Source of the DNA: Mucilaginibacter ginkgonis
Lineage (GTDB): Bacteria; Bacteroidota; Bacteroidia; Sphingobacteriales; Sphingobacteriaceae
Assembly: GCF_009754905.2 (NCBI RefSeq)
Contig: NZ_CP066775.1
Span: 1,612,001 to 1,676,000 of the forward strand
Reading direction: 5' to 3'
Length of the DNA stretch: 64,000 nt
The notes under the pieces are model-generated. The model ran no database searches and was not told the DNA's origin. It was given only the letters and a program-made list of their open reading frames with translations. Within the stretch, counting starts at the first letter, position 1; each line of letters begins with the position of its first letter. The position numbers were made by a program, and so were the translations under genes. Shown here piece after piece: positions 25,557 through 34,869 of the stretch.

Positions 25557-26819
25557 TTATTTTCCCTGTTGTTTACCGGTTTGTCCTTGTCCGCCGCCCT
25601 GTGACTGACCACCGCCTTGTCCGGGAGCTCCTTGCCCCTGCGGCTGTCCTAAAGTGATTTTGCCGCCGTCCTTTAATCTCTGGAAACCGGCCGTAACAAT
25701 ACGCTGACCTGCTTTTAAGCCCGACAACACAACCACATCCGCATTTACACGCGGGCCTATGGTTACCTTTTGCTGTTTGGCGATCATATACTTGCCAGTT
25801 TGGATTCCACCGGCTTTAGCTGCGGCAGTATCTTTCTTTACCGTGTTGATGCTGTCCTCTTTAGTTACTGTGGTATCCTTCGCCACAAATACAAAAAACT
25901 CACCCATTTGCTCAGTGATCGCTTTATAAGGTATTTGTACCCTATCCCCGGAAACTGTATTCAAGACATTTAATACAGCGCTCATGCCATCCTTCAAAAT
26001 GTCCTGGTCGTTAGGGAATTGCACACGTACCTTTATACTACCGGTTTGGTTGTTCACGCCACGATCAATAGCGAATATTTTTCCCGGCTTTAAATATTTA
26101 GTGCCGTCTGACAGTTGCAGGCGAAAGGTTGAATCTGAGCCCTGTTTCTGGAAGCCATAAAAGCGATTGATGTCACTCTCGTTAACGATAATGTCAGCAG
26201 CGATTGGATTTTCTGATGATAACGTATTCAATAGAGTACTTCCCGGCGTAATCTGTGCGCCAAGCTTTACTTGCGAAATACCAATCCTGCCTGTAAAAGG
26301 CGCACGTATGGTAGCGTATGATAAGTCTGTTTGTGCGGAAGCCACTGCAGCCCTTGCAACTGCCACCTGGCTTTTATTAGTTTGCAGCTGCGCAATAGCC
26401 TGGTCATAAGTCTGGCGGGCTACAGCATCATTTTTTAAAAGGAACGAATACCGGTCGGCATCTTTTTGTGCTTTAACCTGGTTAGCGATCGCGCTGCTTA
26501 AGTTTGCTTTTTGCTGTTGTAATGCATCCAGATATTTGCGTTTATCAATTTCATAAAGCGGCTGGCCTTGTTTTACAACAGATCCCTCTTTAAAAAATAT
26601 GCCGGTAATGAAGCCTTGTATCTGGCTGCGTATTTCTACAGTTTTTAAAGCGACAATTGTAGCCTGGTACGGGTCGTAGTAAATAGCTTTGGCTATCCGT
26701 GCGCTGTCTATAGATACGGGAGTAGCCTGTGGTGCCTGGGCTTGTTTATCATCCTTTCCTTTGCAAGAGAATAAGCCTACGCTTATCATTAAGGCAAGTG
26801 CGGGGTATCGTAGTTTCAT
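25557..26819 (-). CDS. RND efflux periplasmic adaptor (membrane fusion) lipoprotein
   Basis: The product has a lipoprotein signal with lipobox LFSC (about residue 20), so it is anchored in a membrane by lipid. Order of domains: beta-barrel/lipoyl half (TVEIRSQIQGFITGIFFKEG), a long coiled-coil hairpin (residues about 95-160, LDALQQQKANLSSAIANQ), the second lipoyl half (ATIRAPFTGRIGIS), then the beta-barrel and membrane-proximal domains. The C terminus is a Gly/Gln-rich tail. It bridges the RND pump and the TolC-like channel. Two ATG codons are in tandem (26822 and 26819); either may serve. Confidence 0.93.
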   Translation of the reverse strand: MKLRYPALALMISVGLFSCKGKDDKQAQAPQATPVSIDSARIAKAIYYDPYQATIVALKTVEIRSQIQGFITGIFFKEGSVVKQGQPLYEIDKRKYLDALQQQKANLSSAIANQVKAQKDADRYSFLLKNDAVARQTYDQAIAQLQTNKSQVAVARAAVASAQTDLSYATIRAPFTGRIGISQVKLGAQITPGSTLLNTLSSENPIAADIIVNESDINRFYGFQKQGSDSTFRLQLSDGTKYLKPGKIFAIDRGVNNQTGSIKVRVQFPNDQDILKDGMSAVLNVLNTVSGDRVQIPYKAITEQMGEFFVFVAKDTTVTKEDSINTVKKDTAAAKAGGIQTGKYMIAKQQKVTIGPRVNADVVVLSGLKAGQRIVTAGFQRLKDGGKITLGQPQGQGAPGQGGGQSQGGGQGQTGKQQGK

Positions 26820-26826
26820 CATATCG

Positions 26827-28290
26827 TTATCTTACTTGTATTATGCCAAGTGCTTTTTGCAGGTCTATTTTGCTGCTCAGCAGTTGGAAAAGTGCATTGT
26901 AATAATTGAGTTCGGCGGTGCGCAGATCGGCCTGCGAGACAATCACGTCCAGGTAGGTCTTTACTCCCTCGCGATATTGCAGTGATATCACATTATATAC
27001 ATCCTTTGCCAGGTCTACGTTTTGCTGAAGCAAAACCCAGTTAGCGTAGTTGCTTTTATAGTTTGCTAAGGCCTGCACGTATTCTGTATTAATTACGTTT
27101 CGTGAATTTTGCAGATCCAGGTCGGCACGGACAACCTGTAATCTGGCCTTACTTAAATTCTGGAGACGTTTGGTTCCTGTAAAAATTGGGAAAGTAACAT
27201 TAAGCCCCGCAAATGAATTTGGGAAAGCATTGTCGTAAAGCCTTCCGAAATCGTCATTAAAATACAGCAGGTTATAACTGCCTACTGCAGACACAGATGG
27301 CAAAAATCCCCAGCGGTAATACTCAACGTTCAAGCCTTGCAAATTCTTTTGCGCTGCAAGTTGCTGGAACTCCAATCTTCGGGAGATATCCAACACCTGG
27401 TTGGTATCTATCTTCGTTTCCGCAGACAACCGGGTTGAATCATAGCTTAATGCAATCCCGCGCTCTGGTGCAAAGCCCATTAGTTGTTTAAGATAAGCGA
27501 TCTTACTTTTAACTGCTTCGGCGGTAGATTTGCGGCTGGCCAAAGAATTATTAAGCGAAATAGTAGCTTGCTTATAATCCGTTTTGTCTACCACACCTGC
27601 CTGGTACCGAACGTAAGAATCTTTTAGGCTTCGCTGCAGGCGCTTGATATCTTCATTCAAGATGTCTAGCTGTTTTTGTGAAAGCAAAACATCAAAAAAA
27701 GCTTTACTAACATCAGTAACAACAGCAATACGTGCCAAGTCTGTTCCTTCTTTATAATAAGAGCGTGAGTATTTTGAGGCACGCGATGCAAGTAATACAT
27801 CGTTATTATAAATAACCTGACTTGCCTGAACACCTAAGGTTGAAACATTACGCGCTATCGCAGTTTGTGTCACAGAGGTAGACGTTGGTGTTGTAGTGCC
27901 AGTGCCTGTTGTGCCGCCCGTTCCGGCACCTGTTGTTCCACCACTGCCGGTGCCGGTTCCCGTTCCTGTGGTTGTTCCTGTACCGGTAGTTGTTCCGGTG
28001 CCTGTACCACTACCTTGTAATGTGCTTGCAGCCCGTTGAAAATAGCGTTGGTAACTATCAGAAGATGTTATTTGCGGCAACCATGCAGATAAACCAATGC
28101 GGATATCACGCTCATTTATCTGCTCGTCAATAGCCGCTTGTCTTACAGCGGGCTGGTTTCGTAAAGCAAAATCGATGCATTGCTGGATAGTAAGAACGCG
28201 GGTTGCGGTATCAACTGAAGTTTGCGCATTAACATTTAGAGAAAAAAGTATCAGCAAGAACGGATATAAAGTGTGGCAAGATTTTTTCAT
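26827..28290 (-). CDS. TolC-family outer-membrane efflux channel with a Gly/Thr-rich insert
   Basis: The 487-residue protein has a signal peptide cleaved near NVNAQ (residue 23), then the TolC repeat pair of long helices (IQQCIDFALRNQPAVRQAAI ... and RTAELNYYNALFQLLSSKID). It should form the trimeric exit duct for the RND pump encoded downstream. Residues about 92-139 are an almost pure Gly/Thr (some Ser) run (GSGTGTGTTTGTG and so on). This falls in the first barrel-strand region, where TolC proteins have an extracellular loop. I use the ATG at 28290 rather than the TTG just before it. First gene of the efflux operon. Confidence 0.92.
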   Translation of the reverse strand: MKKSCHTLYPFLLILFSLNVNAQTSVDTATRVLTIQQCIDFALRNQPAVRQAAIDEQINERDIRIGLSAWLPQITSSDSYQRYFQRAASTLQGSGTGTGTTTGTGTTTGTGTGTGSGGTTGAGTGGTTGTGTTTPTSTSVTQTAIARNVSTLGVQASQVIYNNDVLLASRASKYSRSYYKEGTDLARIAVVTDVSKAFFDVLLSQKQLDILNEDIKRLQRSLKDSYVRYQAGVVDKTDYKQATISLNNSLASRKSTAEAVKSKIAYLKQLMGFAPERGIALSYDSTRLSAETKIDTNQVLDISRRLEFQQLAAQKNLQGLNVEYYRWGFLPSVSAVGSYNLLYFNDDFGRLYDNAFPNSFAGLNVTFPIFTGTKRLQNLSKARLQVVRADLDLQNSRNVINTEYVQALANYKSNYANWVLLQQNVDLAKDVYNVISLQYREGVKTYLDVIVSQADLRTAELNYYNALFQLLSSKIDLQKALGIIQVR

Positions 28291-28590
28291 CAACTATACG
28301 GTATCACAGGCGAAACGCATAGATACAGCATTAGTTTACGGAAAATAAAAAAAATCAGAATTGTTACAATTTCTTAACATACGCATCCAAACAGCAATAA
28401 ATGGGCTTTTGACCTAATCCTGATGTGGGTAAATTTTTAAAAAATACTTATCGGATAACATAAATTTTTAATTAATTTGCCTATTAGTACGGGTTTGCCT
28501 AACCAGCTAAATCCAAAAAATTACATACCATGTATTCGGATTTTTCGTTTTTCATGGTATTTTTACAAAAAATTTAAGCAGAGTTAATAG
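28291..28590. other. divergent intergenic region between efflux operon and sphingolipid genes
   Basis: This 300-bp gap separates two divergent operons, so it must hold both promoters, but I see no complete TTTG-N19-TAnnTTTG element for either. It is AT-rich. Close to the serine palmitoyltransferase start it carries an inverted repeat, ATACCATG (28525-28532) and CATGGTAT (28553-28560), separated by 20 nt, ending 30 nt before the ATG; this could be an operator or a leader hairpin. Confidence 0.4.
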
Positions 28591-29796
<1,206 letters not shown>

Positions 29797-29802
29797 CAAT
29801 TT

Positions 29803-29827
29803 AAGGCCTCGAAAAAAGGCCTTTTTT
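29803..29827 (+). terminator. terminator after serine palmitoyltransferase
   Basis: AAGGCCT (29803-29809) pairs with AGGCCTT (29817-29823) and is followed by TTTT. It lies just 24 nt before the next ATG, so it may act as an attenuator that sets SPT above the other sphingolipid genes. Confidence 0.65.
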
Positions 29828-29850
29828 GTTTCACCTTATTATTCCTCCAC

Positions 29851-30966
29851 ATGATCACAATTACTCCTGTAAGTTCAAAGAAAGAACTTGGGGCATTTAT
29901 TGATTTTCCGCACGACCTATATAAAGGCGATCCAAATTATGTGCCCGAGCTTTTTATAGCCCAGCGCGATCTGCTTACCAAGCACCCCTTTGTAAAACAT
30001 AACCCGTTGCAATGCTTCCTGGCTTACCGCGATGGTAAAATTGTTGGCCGTATCGCTGCTATATTGAATAACCACCATAACGAGTTTAATAAGGTTAACG
30101 AAGGGTTCTTTGGATTTTTCGATGCGATAAATGACCAGCAAGTAGCCGATGAATTATTCAAGACAGCTACAACCTGGCTTCAGGATCAAAAAGTAGATAG
30201 TATAATTGGCCCGGTTAATTTTTCAACTAATGAGCCGAGTGGCTTGCTAGTATATGGCTTTGACAGCCCGCCGGTGGTTATGATGACTTATAATGCCCCA
30301 TATTATATCGATCTGATGGAAAACGCGGGCTTTAAAAAGAAGATAGACCTTATTGCTTACAAGTTTGGTGATGAGGGCTATAACGAGCGGTCATATAAAA
30401 TGCTTGATGTTTTACAAGAACGTTTAAAACGTAGTGATATCATTATAAGGCCTATCAACCTTAAAAAATTTAAACAAGAGGCCGATGCCCTGCGCGAAGT
30501 TTATAATTCCGCATGGGACAGCAATACAGGGTTTGTGCCTTTGACCGATGAGGAGTTCGACTATCTGGCAAAAGACTTGAAATTAATAATCGATCCTGCT
30601 TTTTGTAAAGTTGCAGAGCATGAAGGTAAGATCGTTGGTTTCTCTATTACAGTGCCGAATATAAACGAGATACTGATCAAAATTAAACGGGGTCGTTTGC
30701 TGCCAACAGGTATCTTCAAGCTATTGTTGGGCAAAAGCAAGGTCAAAGGCATCCGCATATTCGCACTAGGTGTTATTGAAGGCTATCGTAAGCGTGGGAT
30801 TGAAGCCGTTTTATATGGCGACGTTATTCGCGAGTATAAAAAACGCGGTTTAAAGTATGCCGAAGCAGGCTGGATACTTGAAAATAATGATCTGATGAAC
30901 AAAGCGTTGATCGACATTAATGGCGACCCATATAAAACCTATAGGTTGTACGAAAAGGCGATATGA
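29851..30966 (+). CDS. GNAT-fold acyltransferase, candidate bacterial ceramide synthase
   Basis: The 371-residue soluble protein has an N-terminal domain of about 200 residues and a C-terminal GNAT-like domain with the acyl-CoA loop region VIEGYRKRGIEAVL and a late 'AEAGWILENN' strand-turn. Such long GNAT proteins are the family to which the bacterial ceramide synthase of the Caulobacter-type pathway belongs. Here the gene follows SPT and overlaps the epimerase/reductase gene by 4 nt, so I infer that it N-acylates the sphingoid base. It could instead acylate another lipid or act as a general N-acyltransferase. Confidence 0.75.
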   Translation: MITITPVSSKKELGAFIDFPHDLYKGDPNYVPELFIAQRDLLTKHPFVKHNPLQCFLAYRDGKIVGRIAAILNNHHNEFNKVNEGFFGFFDAINDQQVADELFKTATTWLQDQKVDSIIGPVNFSTNEPSGLLVYGFDSPPVVMMTYNAPYYIDLMENAGFKKKIDLIAYKFGDEGYNERSYKMLDVLQERLKRSDIIIRPINLKKFKQEADALREVYNSAWDSNTGFVPLTDEEFDYLAKDLKLIIDPAFCKVAEHEGKIVGFSITVPNINEILIKIKRGRLLPTGIFKLLLGKSKVKGIRIFALGVIEGYRKRGIEAVLYGDVIREYKKRGLKYAEAGWILENNDLMNKALIDINGDPYKTYRLYEKAI

Positions 30967-31937
30967 AAGAACGCGTGCTGCTGACCGGCGCGAGCGGGTT
31001 TATTGGTTTTCATATCATCGAAGCGTTGCTGACCGCGGGCTATGACGTAACAGCGGTCGTTAGAAAGTCGAGCAAGGTGGAACACCTAAGCGAATTTGCT
31101 ATCCAATATACCGATCTCGATTTCAATAGCGTCGATGCGTTAAAGGATAATATCGCCCAAAATAACTACAACTATGTTATACACGCTGCCGGGGTAACAT
31201 CAGCCCTAACTCCTGCCGACTATAATTACTTCAACACCACTTACACGGTTAACCTGGCCCAAGCAGCGGCTAACTCTGGAGTACGCTTTGTATTTTTAAG
31301 CAGTCTTGCCGCCATTGGCCCATTAAAAGATCTTAACGGACAGATCACAGAAGCAACACCTCCGGCACCTGTCACCTATTACGGCGAAAGCAAATTGCGG
31401 GCAGAAACAGAAATCAGAGAAATAGAAGGTTTGACTTATGTGATATTGAGACCAACTGCTGTATACGGCCCGCGAGAGAGAGGGATATTCATCATGTTTA
31501 AGCAACTGACGCGAGGCATTGAGTTATACATCGGCAGAAAACCGCAGCAGCTTTCGTTTATTTATTGTAAAGATTTAGCAGATGTTGTAATAAAATCTTT
31601 AAAGCAGGGCTCCGGGGGGTATAATTTATCGGACGGAAACGCCTATGACCGCAACAAGCTTGCAGAAATTTCTAAGGATGTGTTACATTTGCGCACCCTA
31701 AGAATCAATTTGCCAATGGCCCTGGTAAAACTGATTGCACTTGCAGCAGATAAGATCAGTTACCTCACTAAAAAGCCTGCTCCCCTTAATACCGACAAAT
31801 TGAACGAACTAGCAGCCACAAATTGGAACTGCAGTATTGATAAAGCCAGAAAAGATTTGGATTTTGCACCACGCTTTGACCTGTATAAAGGCGTTAAAGA
31901 AACCCTCCTCTGGTACAAGAAAGAAAACTGGATATAA
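30963..31937 (+). CDS. NAD(P)-dependent epimerase/dehydratase-fold protein, candidate ceramide or ketosphinganine reductase
   Basis: This 324-residue extended short-chain dehydrogenase has the Rossmann loop TGASGFIGFHI (8-18), Ser113/Ser114 (FLSSLAAIG) and the catalytic YxxxK as Tyr140-Lys144 (YYGESKLRAE). It looks like a sugar epimerase or 3-beta-hydroxysteroid dehydrogenase relative. In known bacterial ceramide pathways an epimerase-annotated protein reduces the 3-keto group, and this gene is translationally coupled (4-nt overlap) to the acyltransferase. Reduction of 3-ketosphinganine or 3-keto-ceramide is therefore the best guess. Not proven by motif alone. Confidence 0.8.
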   Translation: MKERVLLTGASGFIGFHIIEALLTAGYDVTAVVRKSSKVEHLSEFAIQYTDLDFNSVDALKDNIAQNNYNYVIHAAGVTSALTPADYNYFNTTYTVNLAQAAANSGVRFVFLSSLAAIGPLKDLNGQITEATPPAPVTYYGESKLRAETEIREIEGLTYVILRPTAVYGPRERGIFIMFKQLTRGIELYIGRKPQQLSFIYCKDLADVVIKSLKQGSGGYNLSDGNAYDRNKLAEISKDVLHLRTLRINLPMALVKLIALAADKISYLTKKPAPLNTDKLNELAATNWNCSIDKARKDLDFAPRFDLYKGVKETLLWYKKENWI

Positions 31938-31964
31938 TACATTACTATAATAAAACAGAAATAG

Positions 31965-33287
31965 ATGGAAAACAAAGTTCAGCCTGCAGAAGGTAAGTTA
32001 GGTATTTTAATACCCGGCCTTGGCGCAGTTGCTACAACCCTTATCGCCGGCGTAGTTGCCGTTAACAAAGGCATATCACAACCAATTGGTTCGCTAACCC
32101 AAATGGGCAATATACGTTTAGGTAAAAGAACAGAAAACCGCTATCCAAAGATTAAAGATTTTGTGCCTTTGGCAGATTTTCAAGACATTGTTTTTGGTGG
32201 ATGGGACGTTTATAGCGACAACGTTTACGACGCCGCGGTACACGCCAGCGTATTAGATAAAAGCTTGTTAGATGCTGTACGCCCCGAGTTGGAAGCCATT
32301 GTACCTATGACCGCCGCGTTTGATAAGGCTTATGCTAAGAACTTGTCGGGCGAGCACGTAAAAACGGGTACCCGTTTAGAACTTGCACAACAGGTTGAAG
32401 AAGATATTAAAAACTTTAAAGAGCAGCATGGCCTTAGCCGTATTGTTGTATTGTGGTGCGGCTCTACCGAAGTATATTTTGAAGAAAGCGACATTCACCA
32501 GAGTGTAGAACAGTTTGAGGCAGCGCTTTCCGCTGATGATAAGCTGATCTCTCCTAGTATGATCTATGCTTATGCGGCGCTTAAATTAGGCTATCCGTTT
32601 GTTAATGGTGCCCCTAACTTAACGGTAGATATGCCGGCAATGGTAGAGCTTTCTAAACGTAACCAGGCACCTATCGCCGGCAAAGATTTTAAAACCGGCC
32701 AAACCTTAATGAAAACCATTTTAGCTCCCGGACTTGCGGCACGTTCCCTGGGGATTAAAGGTTGGTTCTCTACCAATATATTGGGCAACCGCGATGGTTT
32801 AGTGCTGGATGATCCGGATAACTTCCGCACCAAAGAAGTATCCAAACTGAGCGTGTTGGATGATATCCTTCAGCCTGAACTGAACCCTGAGTTGTACGGC
32901 GACATCTACCACAAAGTACGTATCAACTACTACCCGCCTCACGGTGACAACAAAGAAAGCTGGGATAACATAGACATTTTTGGCTGGTTAGGTTATCAGA
33001 TGCAGATCAAGATCAATTTTTTGTGCCGCGACTCAATCCTGGCAGCGCCGGTTGCTTTAGACCTGGCATTGTTTAGTGATTTGGCTAAACGTGCAGGCAT
33101 GAGCGGTATTCAAGAATGGTTATCATTCTACTTGAAATCACCGCAGTCCGCGCCAGGATTACGCCCAGAGCATGACATCTTTAAACAATTGATGAAGTTA
33201 CAAAATACACTTCGCCACATGATGGGCGAAGATTTGATCACTCACCTTGGTCTGGATTATTATCAAGACCTTGTGGAATCATTGTAA
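31965..33287 (+). CDS. ino1: myo-inositol-1-phosphate synthase
   Basis: The 440-residue enzyme converts glucose-6-phosphate to inositol-3-phosphate with bound NAD. The N-terminal GILIPGLGAVATTLIAGV is the NAD loop. IVVLWCGSTEVYFEE, the catalytic-domain segment GKDFKTGQTLMKTILAPGL with its Lys residues, and SWDNIDIFGWLG are the family signature. The gene is 27 nt after the epimerase gene, so the sphingoid-base genes and the inositol genes are one block. It provides the head group precursor for phosphatidylinositol and inositol sphingolipids. A strong terminator follows. Confidence 0.95.
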   Translation: MENKVQPAEGKLGILIPGLGAVATTLIAGVVAVNKGISQPIGSLTQMGNIRLGKRTENRYPKIKDFVPLADFQDIVFGGWDVYSDNVYDAAVHASVLDKSLLDAVRPELEAIVPMTAAFDKAYAKNLSGEHVKTGTRLELAQQVEEDIKNFKEQHGLSRIVVLWCGSTEVYFEESDIHQSVEQFEAALSADDKLISPSMIYAYAALKLGYPFVNGAPNLTVDMPAMVELSKRNQAPIAGKDFKTGQTLMKTILAPGLAARSLGIKGWFSTNILGNRDGLVLDDPDNFRTKEVSKLSVLDDILQPELNPELYGDIYHKVRINYYPPHGDNKESWDNIDIFGWLGYQMQIKINFLCRDSILAAPVALDLALFSDLAKRAGMSGIQEWLSFYLKSPQSAPGLRPEHDIFKQLMKLQNTLRHMMGEDLITHLGLDYYQDLVESL

Positions 33288-33307
33288 GTTAGATCAGCAA
33301 GGTTTAA

Positions 33308-33333
33308 AAGCCGCTCAATTGAGCGGCTTTTTT
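33308..33333 (+). terminator. terminator after inositol-phosphate synthase
   Basis: AAGCCGCTCAA and TTGAGCGGCTT form a perfect 22-bp palindrome (33308-33329; stem GCCGCTC, loop AATT at minimum) followed by TTTT. It splits the lipid cluster into an upstream and a downstream transcript. Confidence 0.85.
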
Positions 33334-33533
33334 GTTAATCGTTTGATTAACTTTTTACTTTATCGAAACAATTATCTTGCAGATTTTTTCCACCTTCGCA
33401 GAGCAAATTCGCCTAAACAGGTTAAAACCTTAGCGAATGGCGAGTGTAGTTATTAAATTAATCAGTAAATTCATCCGGCAAGTGATTGTTCAACAATTTA
33501 CATCTATATACGGAATGGATCTTAAAAACTAAA

Positions 33534-34262
33534 ATGGCAGAACAAGTAGAAACGGCACCGCGATCTTTACGTACAAGCGTGCAGCTTGCTATTTATAAAG
33601 TAATCGATCCTTTTGTAAAGATTTTGATCAAATTGGGCCTCACCCCAAACGCGGTAACTTCTATTGGTTTCTTTCTGAACATTGGCGTAGCGGTGATATT
33701 TATCATCGGCGCTGAAGAAGGTAACCGCTCTGATCTTACCTACGTTGGTTGGGCCGGCGGTTTAATATTATTCGCCGGTTTATTTGACATGCTTGACGGG
33801 CAGGTCGCCCGCTTGGGAAATATGAAGTCTACTTTCGGCGCATTGTATGATTCTGTCTTAGACCGTTATAGTGAGTTAATCATGTTTTTGGGTATCTGCT
33901 GGTACCTTGTAGCACACCATTACTTTCTTAGTTCTCTTTTCGCATTCATAGCCTTAATGGGTTCAATGATGGTAAGTTATGTGAGGGCCCGGGCCGAAGG
34001 TCTTGGTGTAGAATGCAAAGGTGGCTTAATGCAACGCCCCGAGCGTGTCATTACTATTGGCCTATGCGCAATACTTTGCGGCGTAACATCTTTATATATT
34101 GGTGGCGACTACAAACTCTTTTTGCCTGGCATTCGCTATCACGTGTTCGAAACCATGTCGATTTTTACCATTCCGATAGCGGCTCTTGCGGTGCTAACGA
34201 ATATTACAGCGTTCAACCGCCTTAAGGACGCTAAAAAAGCCTTAGAAGAACAAGGCCGCTAA
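33534..34262 (+). CDS. CDP-alcohol phosphatidyltransferase, candidate phosphatidylinositol-phosphate synthase
   Basis: The 242-residue polytopic protein has the complete CDP-alcohol phosphotransferase signature, DMLDGQVARLG followed by G and two further Asp in ALYDSVLDRYSE (pattern DG..AR, G...D...D). It transfers a diacylglycerol-phosphate unit from CDP-diacylglycerol to an alcohol; next to inositol-phosphate synthase the alcohol is most likely inositol-phosphate (or inositol). The ATG at 33534 is chosen since upstream residues from a TTG at 33486 are not conserved-looking. First gene of a four-gene block ending with the AUR1/PAP2-like gene. Confidence 0.9.
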   Translation: MAEQVETAPRSLRTSVQLAIYKVIDPFVKILIKLGLTPNAVTSIGFFLNIGVAVIFIIGAEEGNRSDLTYVGWAGGLILFAGLFDMLDGQVARLGNMKSTFGALYDSVLDRYSELIMFLGICWYLVAHHYFLSSLFAFIALMGSMMVSYVRARAEGLGVECKGGLMQRPERVITIGLCAILCGVTSLYIGGDYKLFLPGIRYHVFETMSIFTIPIAALAVLTNITAFNRLKDAKKALEEQGR

Positions 34263-34284
34263 TTATTATCAATCCATACTTATT

Positions 34285-34863
34285 TTGAAGAAGCTTATTT
34301 TTATTATCCTGGCTGCTTATGCTGCAGTTTTTACTTTAAACGCGCATGCCGCCGGTACGACTTTAAGTGCCGATACGACGAAAAAGAAAGGGAAGCCGCC
34401 GGTAATTTTTCCTACGCCTCCTGTCAATCCAAACCGGATGTTTTACGTTCAACGTGATCCTAATCCAAATACTGCCATTTATGAGCTTAACATCAAGAAC
34501 GGCCAGTTGAATGAAGATGAGCCTATTCATCCCTATTGGATAAAATATAATGACAAGGGCCAGCACGAAGAACTGAATTACATTCAGCGTAAATTTGCTT
34601 ACGGCCTTAACCAGAAAAGGCTTGGTACAGATAAATGGGACATCCGCTTTGTGTCATACAAAAAGCTGGCTATGGAGTTGATGAAAGGCAATGACGGAAA
34701 ATATCACATTTTTGCATTGTTTGGACAAAAACAAGCCATTTTAAACCGTATTTTTGTACGGATAGAGGGTGGTTCTTTTTGGATACCTAATGTTGTTTAT
34801 GTTGAGCTTAAGGGCACTGATCCATCAACCGGTCAGGAGCTCACAGAGCGTTTTAAACCCTGA
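34285..34863 (+). CDS. DUF4833 protein, secreted or periplasmic
   Basis: The 192-residue protein has a signal peptide (cleavage near NAHAAG, residue 23) and then a DUF4833-like body, with the block YELNIKNGQLNEDEPIHPYW and later RKFAYGLNQKRL. No catalytic motif is known. The start is a TTG: only it includes the signal peptide, and the next Met is residue 50. Proteins of this family occur in inositol-lipid clusters of gut Bacteroides, from general knowledge; here it sits between the CDP-alcohol transferase and the hydroxylase. It may act on, bind or move the inositol lipid on the periplasmic side. Confidence 0.75.
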   Translation: MKKLIFIILAAYAAVFTLNAHAAGTTLSADTTKKKGKPPVIFPTPPVNPNRMFYVQRDPNPNTAIYELNIKNGQLNEDEPIHPYWIKYNDKGQHEELNYIQRKFAYGLNQKRLGTDKWDIRFVSYKKLAMELMKGNDGKYHIFALFGQKQAILNRIFVRIEGGSFWIPNVVYVELKGTDPSTGQELTERFKP

Positions 34864-34869
34864 TTATTG

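Noticed and set aside
22251..28290. Assignment of a specific substrate to the RND pump
   Set aside because: HAE1 pumps of this type are too broad in specificity and no regulator or resistance gene is adjacent.
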